Positions 20,027 to 31,635 of a stretch of 64,000 nt of DNA are shown piece after piece. The stretch's first letter is position 1; the number at the start of each line of letters is the position of its first letter. The DNA is taken from contig NC_077241.1 of the NCBI RefSeq assembly GCF_947179165.1, positions 28,533,746-28,597,745 on the forward strand. The letters run 5' to 3'. Source of the DNA: Solanum dulcamara (lineage: Eukaryota > Streptophyta > Magnoliopsida > Solanales > Solanaceae). The translations under genes and the position numbers were made by a program. The notes below the pieces were generated by a model, which did not search any database, was not told the origin of the DNA, and saw only the letters and a program-made list of their open reading frames with translations.

Positions 20027-20919
20027 CTAGAGTTAGAAATGATGGAGTTCGATGTTATTATGGGTATGGATTAGTTAGCTTCTTATCATGCCAACATAGA
20101 CTGTAGAAACAAAGTAGTTCGGTTCTAATTCCCAGATGAACTAGTTGTTGAATGGTTAGGGAACACATCATCGCTAAATGGTAGATTTATTTCATACCTA
20201 AAGGCAAGGAAAATGATCAAAAAGGGGTATATTTGTCATCTAGTCTGCATACATGATTTGGAAGCAGAGGTGCCCACTCTTCAGTCGGTGCCCGTGGTCA
20301 ATGAATACCTAGATATGTTCCTAGATAAACTCCCAGTCCTTCCTCCTGAATGGGAAATAGAGTTCACAATAGACGTGCTACCAGATACTCAGCCTATTTC
20401 TATCCGCCCCATATAGAATGGCACCCGCGGAGTTAAAGGAGCTAAAAGAGCAGCTGAAAGACTTATTGGAAAAGGGCTTCATTAGGCCCAGCACATCACC
20501 ATGGGGAGCGCCGATACTGTTTGTTAAAAAGAAAGATGGATCGCTGCGAATGTGCATCGACTACAGGCAACTGAACAAGGTAACAATTAAGAACAGATAT
20601 CCCCTCCCCAGGATTGATGATTTGTTTGACTAGTTGCAGGTGCTAAGTGTTTTTCAAAGATAGACCTACAGTCAGTCTATCATCAAGTATGGGTAAGAGA
20701 GGCAGATATCCCAAAGACCGCATTTAAAACCTGATACGGCCATTATAAGTTCAAAGTGATGTCTTTTAGGCTGACAAATGCTCCAGCAGTGTTTATGGAT
20801 CTAATGAACCGAGTGTTCAAACTATTTCTAGATTTGTTCGTGATTGTATTTATTAAAGATATTCTGGTTTATTCATGATCAGAGAAGGAACACGCGGATT
20901 ATTTGTGGGTGGTACTGGG
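20027..20919 (+). pseudogene. Element A protease end and reverse transcriptase (5' part)
   Basis: It resumes the protease after the LINE, with two stops in the first 110 bp, then reads [37 protein letters not shown], and the RT palm and fingers: [24 protein letters not shown] lost base near 20641 shifts the frame to [27 protein letters not shown]. Stops are at the TQPISIRPI end and at FD-stop. The catalytic motif reads FIKDILVYS where FIDDILVYS is normal, so one metal-binding Asp is replaced by Lys. Element B cuts the gene after YLWVVL. The frame resumes at 34395. Confidence 0.9.
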
Positions 20920-23900
20920 TGTTAAACCCCACATCTTTGAACTCGGAAGGTTCCTTAAGTTACTTAGAAGCTAGTATGTGAGCTACTTAAGTTACGACCC
21001 TATTGAACAACTCTAAGAAGGGAAAATGTGACACACCATGGTAGGGAAGGTTGGAAATAGGGTCAAGAGGAGTCGGAAGGAGTTGGAGGCCAAGTAATGG
21101 GTCGTAGGACTCAACTTATCTACGTAAACTACTAAGTTAGAAGTCTTACATACGTGAGTTACTTGATTACATACCAAGCTTGCATAGGAAGGGTTTCATA
21201 GGCTCTTGAAGTGAGACGAGATTACGAACCCACGAGGAATAAACACAAATTTCACGGGGAAGCCAATGGGAGGGTGACACATGGCATCACCTAAGCAAGC
21301 AGGTGACCCAACTACTTGGGGAGGTAGGCCCCACTGCCATGTGGCAGCCCCTCCTTGATGGCATGGATCCGTGCCCCAATAGGGGTTGGACACGTGTCCC
21401 CCTTAGAGGATGACACGTGTCACCACCTAGGACCACCTAAATATATGTATATATGACTAATGGCTTCAGTTCTGATCCAAAAAAAATCAGCAGCAACAAA
21501 GGAAAACAAACCCTAGGGCTAAGGAGAAAATTGCGACGGCTTGGGAGAAAAATAAGGTAAGTCCCGATTTTGTTCCGTAAATTAATTATATAGCATATAC
21601 CACGATGATATGAAATTATTAGTAGAGTAAAATTAGATTTTGGTGCAGCCAAAAAATGGACAGCAAGCTATCACGATGATTCAGCACGTTAAAAAAAATA
21701 ATCCGAGGCGCGATTTCGGCGAGTTCTAGCCAATTTCGAGAAAGGTAAGTTTTTCCCCTCTAATTTGAAGTTTATGATGTTAAATTAGGGTGTATTACAC
21801 ACCTAAGGAGCTTCTGGTTGCAGCCACACGACCCTTCGCTTTTCAATTAAAGGATTCGCGAAAGAAAGATTAAAAACTCTAGTTTTGGTATCTTAGTTTC
21901 AAGTGAATTGTTGGGGGTTTATATTGTGTAATTTTGTCGTAATATGTATATGTATGAGCTGCTGGTTGTATTTTTGGTTGGATTCAGGTGCTAAGGACAT
22001 AGGTGGGAATTTGGATAGGGCACATTGTAGGGGAGGTACTATCCGATTTCCGTTAACGCCTTAACTAGTTAAGGAACTAGTGGAGAAAGCGAGCGAAGGG
22101 ATGAATGTTATGAATACTCGTGGGTAGTCTAAGTTACTGAAAAGTCCAAGGTTGTTAATACTTACATTAATTCCATGTTAAATAGGTTTTGAGGACAATG
22201 ACATGGACGTGATTAAGAGAAGTCCATACGAGGTATGTGAAGCTTTCTTTTGGCTGTTTTTGGAATAAGTAGGTAGAACTATTCTTGTTTTCTTTTTGAA
22301 TGTCTTAGATATAAGTTATAAATGATATGTATATGATATTTGGGATTCAATCCATTCGTAAAGCCTTGAGTATGAGTCGAGACCCTCGTTTACTTCGTGA
22401 TATTAGAACACCTGCAATAGCTAAGTCATTGCCTTTAAGTCTTTTATGTGATGAAAAGTGGTACATGTAAAGCCTCTTTCTTCTTTCCTTTAGGATGACT
22501 TAACCTTTAAGTGAAATGATATATCATATGGGTTTAGAGGTAATTCCATTTATGAACTCTGAGTGTAACTCGTGACTTATAGTCACTTCTGACCATTTAG
22601 AGTCTGAAAGTAGTCGAGCCATTATTCTCGAGCCTGCTATATAGTGAATAGTAAGTGGAGATACAAGCTCCTTTTCTTGAAGGATCTGAAACGATCAATG
22701 TCTCTGACTGCATAACTGTGTCTCTGATTGCATAACTGTGTCTCTGATTGCATAATTGTGTCTTTGATTGCATAAACCATGTTTCTGATTGCATAAGCTA
22801 TGTGGCATTGTCTTGATGCATGTCTGTGATTCCTGAGGCCCCAACCGATGTAAGCCTAATAACATCTAAAAGGCACTTTGGATAAGTACCTTCCTAGTCT
22901 CCAGGTGACGGTTCACTTGACAGTTTCATCGAGTCTCAGATAATGACTTAGTTGCATATGGTTTCTCACTACTCTACTCGTGTATACTGTAACCCATCCT
23001 TCCTCGAGTCCCACGATGGGCCGGGAACATTATCGTGCACAATTCTACTACTTTTCTCACCGCATCCCGGGCCAGATGTGTATAGTTCCACGCACAAGGA
23101 GACGATGCCGTACGTGAGGTATGATATATGTTATATGTTATGACAATACGATTATTCACCGAGTCTCGGGCCGGTTGTAATGTGATAGTATATGTGGCGG
23201 AATAAGGAAGGAACACCGAGTCCCTCTTTAGAGGGCAGGGTATGGTATGTATATTATGATGGTATGCTATAGACGTACAACACTCCATTCATCGAGTCCC
23301 TCACTAAAGGGCCGTATACTTTATGTAGACATGCATATGAGATTATAGTGATACATTGTGACCCTGAGCCCCACAGTGAACCGGGTGGAATACGATAATG
23401 TACATGATAAGATTATACCGTATACGATGATATGATACCGTATACGATGATATGATGAAATAAAATACGTAATGATACGATGACGTGTGAATATAAGAAA
23501 ATGCTTATGACACCGAGTTCACTAGAGGGCCGGGCACAACATATGATGATGTGTATGATTTACATGTCGTAAGGTGCAGGTACATTAATTCGTTTAGTTA
23601 TTATACTTGTCCCATGCATCCCTATTTTAGTTATATCCTCAGTTACGATGTGTTATGCTTTACATACTCAGTACATATATCGTACTGACCCCCACTTTCT
23701 CGGGGGCTGCATTTCATGCCCGCAGGTACAGATATTCATTCTGGAGACCCATCAGCTTAGGAGTTCCTCTCAGCTGTGTTGGAAGTGCTTCACTTTTCTG
23801 GAGCCTAAATTTTGATGCTGGTCGCTTAATGTATATATTTGTATATTTAGGGGTACGGCGGGGGCCCTGTCCCGCCATATGTTGCTGTTACTATTCCTAG

Positions 23901-24189
23901 AGGTCTGTAGACATATGGATGTGGGATGTTTGTGAGTTTGTTTCGATTGTGCCTATACGGCATTTTGTGAGTATTTTTATATTATAGAAGCCTTGTCGGC
24001 TTGCATGCCATTATGTCTTATGAGATGAGTGAAGAAGGCCATACGTACATGAAAAATTTTAAATCATTGGGGTTTTTTTTATGAGTAGTATCACCTTGTT
24101 CATAGTTCAATATGACTATAACTGATAGGTAGGTATACAAGGGGTCTAGGTCGGACCCCAATTGTGGCCTATGGGGTTGGGTCGTGATA
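20920..24189 (+). repeat. Element B 5' LTR
   Basis: It starts TGTTAAACCCC and ends GGTTGGGTCGTGATA, the final CA having become TA. It carries paired GACACGTGTC palindromes (21389-21398 and 21412-21421), a TATA-like AATATATGTATATATG (about 21432), AAACCCTA (about 21509), GTAAGT (about 21556), and two GTATGTGAAGC/ACATGTAAAGC modules (about 22233 and 22465). It also has a 20-bp tandem array, GAGTCCC/GGGCCGG modules (about 23000-23540) and the GCGGGGGCCCTGTCCCGCC block (about 23860). Confidence 0.88.
22700..22800 (+). repeat. 20-bp tandem repeat in the B 5' LTR, five copies
   Basis: The unit is TCTCTGATTGCATAACTGTG with one or two changes per copy; the fourth copy is 22 bp. The same array is in B's 3' LTR (about 32895-32997) and in solo LTR E (about 30160-30290). 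Confidence 0.85.
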
Positions 24190-24193
24190 GAAG

Positions 24194-24205
24194 TGGTATC
24201 AGAGC
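24194..24205 (+). other. Element B primer-binding site
   Basis: TGGTATCAGAGC, an exact match to the complement of the initiator-methionine tRNA 3' end, 4 bp after the LTR. Confidence 0.9.
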
Positions 24206-26056
24206 AGTTCGTCCATGGAGTATCTACAAATCGTGTCTAGTAAGGTCTTATTTATCGGTGTGTTGTGAACCACATCTATAGACAGGAGGCTACATGATAT
24301 TTAGGATGTTACTTTCTTTCATATCTAAGATCGTGCAATAGAGCCGATCTATAGGAAATGAAATTCCTCATACTACTAACTTGAGATTTTAGCAGGAATA
24401 CAACACCGATAGAAGAAAGTAACTGATAATATTGGATGTTACGAAGCACGCAGGTAAGCAAAGGCATGAAGGACCTATGTTAGGTAAGGTGTTGCAATAC
24501 GATTGATATATAAAGTTGAAAATGAAAGGGAAAGTATACAGGAAAGTGTAACAAGTGCAGTTCGAGTGGACATACGAGGTAAGTCCCTTTCCATACTGTT
24601 AGTTGTGGGCGCCCTGTGAGGCTGCGATATGATATGGGACGATATGACTATATATATGTGCCCTGTGAGGCATTGTTGGTATTTTCTGCGTGCAGGTGTT
24701 GAGATAGTAAGAAATACAGAGGAAATTCTGCCCAAATTTTCGTAGAAATAAAAAGAGAATGAGATATAGGGCTATAGTATGTCTTGAAAGGTTGTGCTCA
24801 CAACAATGATGAGATTTGACTAAGCAAGTATGGCTAACCCCGAGAAATGAGTTAATTGCTGAATTGATTGCAATAGAAATTAGGAGATCAATACGGGTAT
24901 GGTAGAATGAAGTTGGAAAAGACTTATAATCCAAAGAAGATGATTCAGAGAAAACTGATAGGTCTGGATAGAACGATATAATAAGGCACCGACTGAATTG
25001 ATACACAGAAATAAAGTATGACGAGGTATTATTGAAAAAAGTAACAGTATGGTTAAGACAAGAGTACAAAGGGAAAAGAATTGTGACGGACATAAAGTAG
25101 TAATAAGACAGCTTGTGAAGCATTAAGGATAATACTAATCAAGAAGGGTAAGTAGCCCATTGTAAGAATCATGAAGAAAGTCAAGCGGTATTATACTATG
25201 GGACTGAATGCGAATAGGGTACTAGGTGAAGATAACAAACACCATTATGAGAATAAGTAAAGGGTAATATGGAATCCCTTACGCCCAACCAAAAATGGAA
25301 ATGAGCTGAAGGAATAATAGAGAAGTTCTAATAGAGGCACTCAAGATAGATTTGATTAATTAAGTATGAGTATCGAACAAAGAGAGAAATAGACAGTTAC
25401 GAACTGGAGGTATAGTACGATGAAAAAGTATTAAGACAAGGCCACTACTACCACAAAGCTGATATGGTTTTAAGCAGGATTAGAAATAAGCCTTAAGCAC
25501 ACGACAAAGATGCAAGCTCAGGAGGCAGAAAAAAGTATGGTGTACATGTGACTCCACTCTAATGATTAGTGGTATCCACTGGAATAAAGTTAGTATAATG
25601 ACGAAGCTCGAAACATGAGTCATTAAAGTATAAGTACACTCAAGTGGGAAATTTGCACTAATTATGAGCCCCTGCTAATTACTGATTGGGATGAATGGAA
25701 TGTGGCTTTGAATGCACTGCTACATTACGGATATTACTCGAGTATCAATCGTTAGATGAGATTTTATACGATACATTGCGAATACTAAAGCACCCTACGA
25801 GTATGCTAGGGTTTCCTAGAAAGGCAACCTAACGTGGGGATGATTTAATAGAAGATGTAGATATGGTGCAACACGTTAAATATGTTGGAGTAAGAATCAT
25901 TCGCGTGTGAATAGCTAAAAATAAATGAAGGATGACATGGGTACACCCTAAAAGGGGGGAAGTAGACAAGAGAAGTACAAACATAAGAGAAAATCAATTG
26001 ACGCTATCGTATGCAAATAGGAACGCTTAAACGTCAAATGACACCCCATAAGGGAT
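24206..26056 (+). other. Non-coding internal region of element B
   Basis: No supported gene. The first 240 bp match the leader of A up to the place where gag starts; here the gag ATG context is eroded (ACAACACCGATAGAAGAAAG). The segment at about 24605-24730 is shared with C, D and the 813-1004 fragment. From about 24750 on the sequence is purine-rich with stops in all frames. It matches the internal regions of F (56487-57900, inverted) and F2. It may be very decayed pol, but I cannot identify domains. Confidence 0.6.
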
Positions 26057-26159
26057 GGACGTGATCATACCCGCACTGATGCACCAGATTCCGTCAAAAC
26101 TCCGAAGTTAAGCGTGCTCGGATGAGAGTAGCACTGGGATGGGTGACCCCCTGGAAAGT
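26057..26159 (+). pseudogene. 5S rRNA-derived sequence inside element B
   Basis: It begins GGACGTGATCATACC (5S normally begins GGGTGCGATCATACC) and runs through GATGCACC, AACTCCGAAGTTAAGCGTGC, GAGAGTAGCACT and GGATGGGTGACCCCCTGG. It covers roughly the first 103 of about 120 nucleotides and lacks the 3' end. The internal Pol III control regions (A box around AGTTAAGCGTGC, C box around GGATGGGTGACC) are still recognisable. The flanking element sequence (CCCATAAGGGAT before it) is shared with the copy in F, so it is part of the family and not a separate insertion. As a gene it is not functional. Confidence 0.9.
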
Positions 26160-26759
26160 GATAAAGAGAACAAAACAAGTATGACAAAAAGATATTATAA
26201 AAGCCTGTTAGTACAACGACACATATAGAACAGAGTAAGCCAAGAGCAGAAAAGATTATGACTGAAATACAATGCACCTCGTGAAAATGGCACAAGAATA
26301 GTTGTGCAGCTTACGAACATTGGCATACCAAGAGCAAGGTGAAATGATTACTCGATAAAGAAAGTTAGTAATGGCAATGTGATTGCCATATTTAGAATCT
26401 ATTAAAGAAAAGTGTAAGATGGTTCGAGATAGAACTGTTAAGATATAATCAATATCAAGGACAAATCCCTAGCGGAGCCCTGACCTCGACCGAAGGAGGT
26501 AAGCCGCTAGTATAGAGACACTAAAGCATTTTCTGAATGGCTCTACGTACCTACACACATTTGGGCAAGAGTTACAGTATAAGGTGTAGTAATAAAACTG
26601 GAAAGAAGGTCTGAGTAAAAGAGCAAGATAGCAGACCTTAGGTGTTACCAGTTGAATTAAGAGGAGTTGGATAATGGTTTAAATGAAGAGGAGCATCAAA
26701 GGCTTAATAGTCTGTTACGGGGGATGGGAATCCCAACTCGGAAATAAAAGGCGATTAAT

Positions 26760-27090
26760 GTACGTTATAGTGCAGACCGACCTCCCATTCTATGGAAGTA
26801 TAAGTTCATATGGGTTATGGTAGATAAACTGACAAAATTAACCCATTTTCTTCCAATTAGGAATATATATTCAGCTAAGGGTTATACGAGAAGACATAAC
26901 AAGGAAACAATAAGATTTCACAGGGTTCCCACATCTATTATCTCGGAAGGGGAAGTTCAACGTACGGCTAATCGCTGGAAATCATTCCGGTAAAGATTGG
27001 GAAGATAGGTGAATTTTAGTACAGTATTTTGCCCTTCGACTAATGGACAGGACAGAGAGGATCCAGTAAATTATTGATGAGGTAAAGCTT
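26760..27090 (+). pseudogene. Degenerate integrase core in element B
   Basis: The frame reads VDKLTKLTHFLP, NIYSAKGYT and HRVPTSIISEGEV. These align to VDKLTKSAHFLLVRTTYSAEDY and HGVPISIILDRGAQF in element A. The second catalytic Asp (LDRG) has become Glu (ISEG), and several stops follow. No first catalytic Asp region (NMDFITGLP) can be read. Confidence 0.75.
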
Positions 27091-27289
27091 AGTCTAGGAC
27101 AAGCTATCGATTAGAAACCTAGAGTCGGCAGGAAGGGGATACAGTGATCCTTCTCAGGTCATATGTAGAATGGATAAAGCTGCCTATGAGTAGGACCTAC
27201 CGTCCGATTTGAAACAATACATTCAGTTTTAACTGATCAATGCTCCGCAAGAATATAAACGATGCTCCCAGAATATTTCCCATGGAGGA

Positions 27290-27510
27290 GGTCCACATAA
27301 CAGGGAGTTATCCTATGAGGGGCAACCTATTTCCATCCGGGATCAGCAGGTTAAACGGGTTGTGAACTAAGGACATAACCTCGGTTAAGGTGCTGTGGCA
27401 GAATAGGAATCGGGAGAAAATGACCTGGGAAGACGAAGAGGATATGAGACACAGGTATCCATACCTGTTCCCGACATATACAGGTAACCCCGACTCCTGA
27501 AATACTTGTA
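27290..27510 (+). pseudogene. Degenerate chromodomain tail in element B
   Basis: Reads KDITSVKVLWQNRNREKMTW and EDEEDMRHRYPYLFP, matching KDVASIKVLWRNRNHEEMTW and EAEQDMKHKYPYIFP in element A. The frame changes just upstream. A chromodomain fused to integrase is the hallmark of chromoviruses and is thought to steer insertion to heterochromatin. Confidence 0.8.
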
Positions 27511-27620
27511 TATTAAAAATATGGATAGGCAAGTATGTGATATCATAAAAGAAAGGAACCTCTCGATAATCTATACAAAGTCTTAATGGAAGTTGTAGTT
27601 AACATTCAGGGACGAATGTT

Positions 27621-27636
27621 CTAAAGGGGGGAAGGA
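27621..27636 (+). other. Element B polypurine tract
   Basis: CTAAAGGGGGGAAGGA directly before TGTTACACCCC at 27637. Confidence 0.9.
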
Positions 27637-28182
27637 TGTTACACCCCACATCTTTGAACTCGGAAGGTTCCTTAAGTTACTTAGAAGCTAGTATGTGATC
27701 TACTTAAGTTACGACCCTATTGAACAACTCTAAGAAGGGAGAATGTGACACACCATGGTAGGAAAGGTTGGAAATAGGGTCAAGAGGAGTCGGGAGGAGT
27801 TGGAGGCCAAGTAACGGGTCGTAGGACTCGACTTATCTACGTAAACTACTAAGTTAGAAGTCTTACATATGTGAGTTACTTGATTACATACCAAGCTTGC
27901 GTAGCAAGGGTTTCATAAGCTCTTGAAGTGAGACGAGATTACGAATCCACGAGGAAGAAAAAAAATTCCGCGGGGCAGCTAATGGGAGGGCGACACGTGG
28001 CATCACCTAAGAAAGAAGATGACCCACCTGCTTGGGGTCAAGTAGGTGACCCACCTGCTTGGGGAGGTGGGCCCTATTTCCATGTGGCAGCCCCTCCTTG
28101 ATGGCATGGATTTGTGGCCCAATAAGGGTTGGACACGTGTCCCCCTTAGGGGCTGACATGTGTCACCACCTAGGACCACCTA
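27637..28182 (+). repeat. Element B 3' LTR, part 1
   Basis: Matches the first 540 bp of the B 5' LTR, with a few percent difference by eye. It has an extra copy of the GACCCACCTGCTTGGGGTCAA unit (about 28019-28065). Paired palindromes are at 28132-28141 and 28155-28164. It is interrupted after ACCTA by solo LTR E. Confidence 0.88.
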
Positions 28183-31100
28183 TGTTACACCCCACACTCT
28201 TGAGCTCGAAATGTCTTCTTAAGTTCCTTAGACACTATCATGTGAGCCGAATAAGCTACGACACTATCAAACAACTCTAAGGAAAGAAGATTGTGATACC
28301 TCGCGAGAATGGAGGTTGGAGATAGAGTCATAAGAATCCGAAAAGAGTTGGAGGCTAAGAAATGAGTCGTAGGACTCGATTTACCTACGTAAGACACTAA
28401 GTTAAGAGTCTTATACACTTAAGTTGCTTAAGGATATACCAAGCTTACGTAGTTCGGATTACATGAGCTCTTAAAGTAAGACGAGATTACGAACCCGCGA
28501 GGAAGGGAAAAAGACGACGCGTGGAAGACAATGGAGGAGCGACACGTGGCAGCACCTCAAGCAAGCAGGTGATGCACCTACTTAGGGTCAAGTAGGTGAT
28601 GCAGCTGCTTGGGGGAGGTGGACCCCGCTGCCACGTGGCAGCCCCTAATTGGCAGCATGACACGGTGGCCAATCATGGCTTGACATGTGTCATCCTTAGG
28701 GGATGACATGTGTCACCCTTGGGAACACCTATAGTAGTTGATATGTATCCAAAAATCTTCAGTTAAGTCACAAATTTCCAGCAGCAATGTGAGAAAAGAA
28801 AACCCTAAGAGCTAAGGAGAAAATTGCGACGGCTTGGGAGAAAAATAAGGTAAGTCCCGATTTCGTTCCGTAAATTAATTATATAGCGTATACCACAATG
28901 ATATGGAAGTATTAGTAGTATAAAATTAGGATTTTGTGCAGCAAAAATCAGACAGCAAGCTGCCACAACGATTCAGCACGTAAATAAAATTCCGAGGCGT
29001 GATTTTGGCGAGTTCTAGCCAGTTTCGGGAAAGGTAAGTTCTTACCCTCTAATTTGAAGTTTATTAGGTTAAATTAGTGTGTATTAAACACCTTAGGAGC
29101 TGCTGGAAGTTGGGGAAAAGGTTTAAAAAGTTCAGCGTTCGGAATAAACGAATTTGGAATCGCTATAGTTAAGTTGTTGTCTAAATAAGGTGTTGTACGC
29201 GGAGGGGCTGCTGCTGGTTTTGTTGTGGCGTGTTGCAGGGTATAAAAGTTATCTAAATTAGGTGTGGTATCTGCTGGTTTCAGCCACATGACCCTCCGCT
29301 TTGCAATTAAAGAATTTGCAAATGAAAGATTAAAGACTCTAGTTTTGGTATCTTAGTTTCGAGTTAATTGTCGGGGGTTTATATTGTGTAATTTTGGTCG
29401 TAATATGTATATGTATGGGTTGGTGTTTGCATTGTTGGTTGGCTGCAGGTTCTAAGTACATGGTTGGGAATTCGGATAGGGCACATTATAGGGGAGGTGC
29501 TGCCCGATTTTCGCTAACATCCTAACTAGTTAAGGAACTAGCCGAGAAGGCGAGCGAAGGGATGAATGTTATGAATACTCGTGGGTAGTCTAAGTTGCTG
29601 AAAAGTCCAAGGTTGTTAATACTTACATTACTTCCATGTTAAATAGGTTTCGAGGACAACTATGTGGACGTGATTAAGAGAAGTCCATACAAGGTATGTG
29701 AAGCTTTCCTTTGGCGTGTTTTTGGAATAGATATGTAGAACTATTCTTCTTTTCTTTTGGCATGTCTTAGATATAAGTTATGAATGATATGTATATGATA
29801 TTTGGGATTTAATCCATTCGTAAAGCCCTGAGTATGAGTCGAGACTCTTGTTTACTTCTTGATATTAGAACTTCTATAATAGCTGAGTCATTTCCTTTTT
29901 GTCTTCTATGTGATGAAAACTAGTACATGTAAAGCCTATTTATTATTTCCTTTGGAATGTCTTAACTTTAAGTGAAATGGTATATGATATAGGTTTAGAG
30001 GTAATTCCATTTATGAGCTCTGATTGTAACTCGTGACTTGTAGTCACTCCTGAACATTAAGAGTCTGAAAGTAGTCAAACTACTATTCTTGAGCCTTCTA
30101 TATAACGAATAGTAAGTGGAAGTACCAGCTCCTCTCTTTTTAAAGGCTCTAAAATGGTAAATGCGTCTGATTGCATAAGTTGAGTATTTGACTAGATAAC
30201 TGTGTCTCTGATTGCATAACTGTGTCTCTGATTGCATAATCGTGTCTTTGATTGCATAAACCATGTTTCTGATTGCATAAGCTATATGGCATTGTCTGGA
30301 TGCATGTCTGTGATTCTTGAGGCCCCAACTGATGTAAGCCCTAATGACATCTAAAGGGATACCTCGGATAATTACTCCCCCAGTCTTCAGGTGACGGTTC
30401 ACTTGACTGTTTCATCGAGTCTTAGATAATGACTTAGTTGCATATGGTTTCTCACTACTCTACTCGTACATACTATAACCCATCCTTCCTCGAGTCCCAC
30501 GATGGGCCGGGATATATTATCGTGCACAGTGTTACTACTTCTTTCACCGCGTCCCAGGCCGGATGTGTATAGTTCCACGCACGAGGAGACGATGCCGTAC
30601 GTGAGGTGTGATATATGTTATATGTTATGATGATACGATTATTCACCGAGTCCCAGGCCGGCTGTAACATGATAGTATATGTGGTGAAATAAGGATGGAA
30701 CACCGAGTCCCTCCTTAGAGGGCCGGGTACATATGTATATTATGATGGTACGCTATAGACGTACACCACTCCATTCACCGAGTCCCTCACTAAAGGGCCA
30801 GATACTTTATGTAGGCATGCATATGAGATTAAAGCAATACATTGTGACCCTGAGCCCCACAGTGAACTAGGTGTGATACAATGATATACATGATAAGATG
30901 ATACCATATACGATGGTATGATACCATATACCATGATATGATGAAATGAAATGCATTATGATATGATGATATGTGATTATGAAGAAGTGATTATAACACC
31001 GAGTTTACTAGAGGGTCGGGCACAGCATATGATGATGTGTATGATTTACTTGTCCTAAGGTGCAGGTACAGTAATTCATTTAGTTATTATACTTGTCCCC

Positions 31101-31630
31101 TGCATCCCCATTTCAGTTATGATCTATGTTACGATGTGTTATGCTTTACATACTCAGTACATATATCGTACTGACCCCCTTTTCTCGGGGGGCTGCATTT
31201 CATGCCTGCAGGTACAGATGTTTATTCTGGAGATCCATCAGCGTAGGAGTTCCTCTCAGCTGTGTTGGAAGTGCTTCACTGTTCTGGAGCCTAAATTTTG
31301 ATGCTGGTCACTTAATGTATATATTTGTACATTCAGGGGTATGGCGGGGGCCTTGTTCCGCCATATGTTGTTGTTACTATTCTTAGAGGTCTGTAGACAT
31401 ATGTATATGTGGGTTGTTTGTGAGTTAGTTTCGATGTTGCCTATTCGATATGTTGTGAATGTTTTTGTTATAGCAGCCTTGTCGGCTCGCATGCCCTTTC
31501 ATGATATGATACAAATGAAAGAGGCTACATATACATGAAAAAGTTTTAAACTATTGGGGTTTTTTGATAAATACGCATGAGAGGGTCCAGGTCGGAACAC
31601 AGTTGCGGCCTACGGGGTTGGGTCGTGACA
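28183..31630 (+). mobile_element. Solo LTR 'E' (ACCTA target duplication)
   Basis: TGTTACACCCCACACTC to GGTTGGGTCGTGACA, 3448 bp, flanked by ACCTA at 28178-28182 and 31631-31635. There is no internal sequence, so it is the product of recombination between the two LTRs of an inserted element. It carries palindromes (28682-28691, 28704-28713), the 20-bp array (about 30160-30290) and GAGTCCC/GGGCCGG modules (30490-31020). It is closely related to the B LTR. Short ORFs inside are not genes. Confidence 0.92.
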
Positions 31631-31635
31631 ACCTA

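Noticed and set aside
20414..20919. Endogenous plant pararetrovirus (RT and RNase H present)
   Set aside because: Long TG..CA LTRs with TSDs, a primer site 4 bp after the LTR, integrase and a chromodomain all identify a Ty3/gypsy retrotransposon. No movement-protein or coat-protein motifs are seen.
23655..23900. Short ORF with YILSTYIVLTP, and near-identical ORFs at 31126, 46310, 48280 and on the minus strand at 58616 and 52298
   Set aside because: They recur only because they lie in homologous LTR DNA around CAGTACATATATCGTACTGACC. Lengths and ends vary between copies, and no start context or protein family supports them.
26057..26159. Functional 5S rRNA gene
   Set aside because: The 3' end is missing, many conserved positions differ, there is no terminator T run right after it, and it is embedded in retrotransposon sequence.
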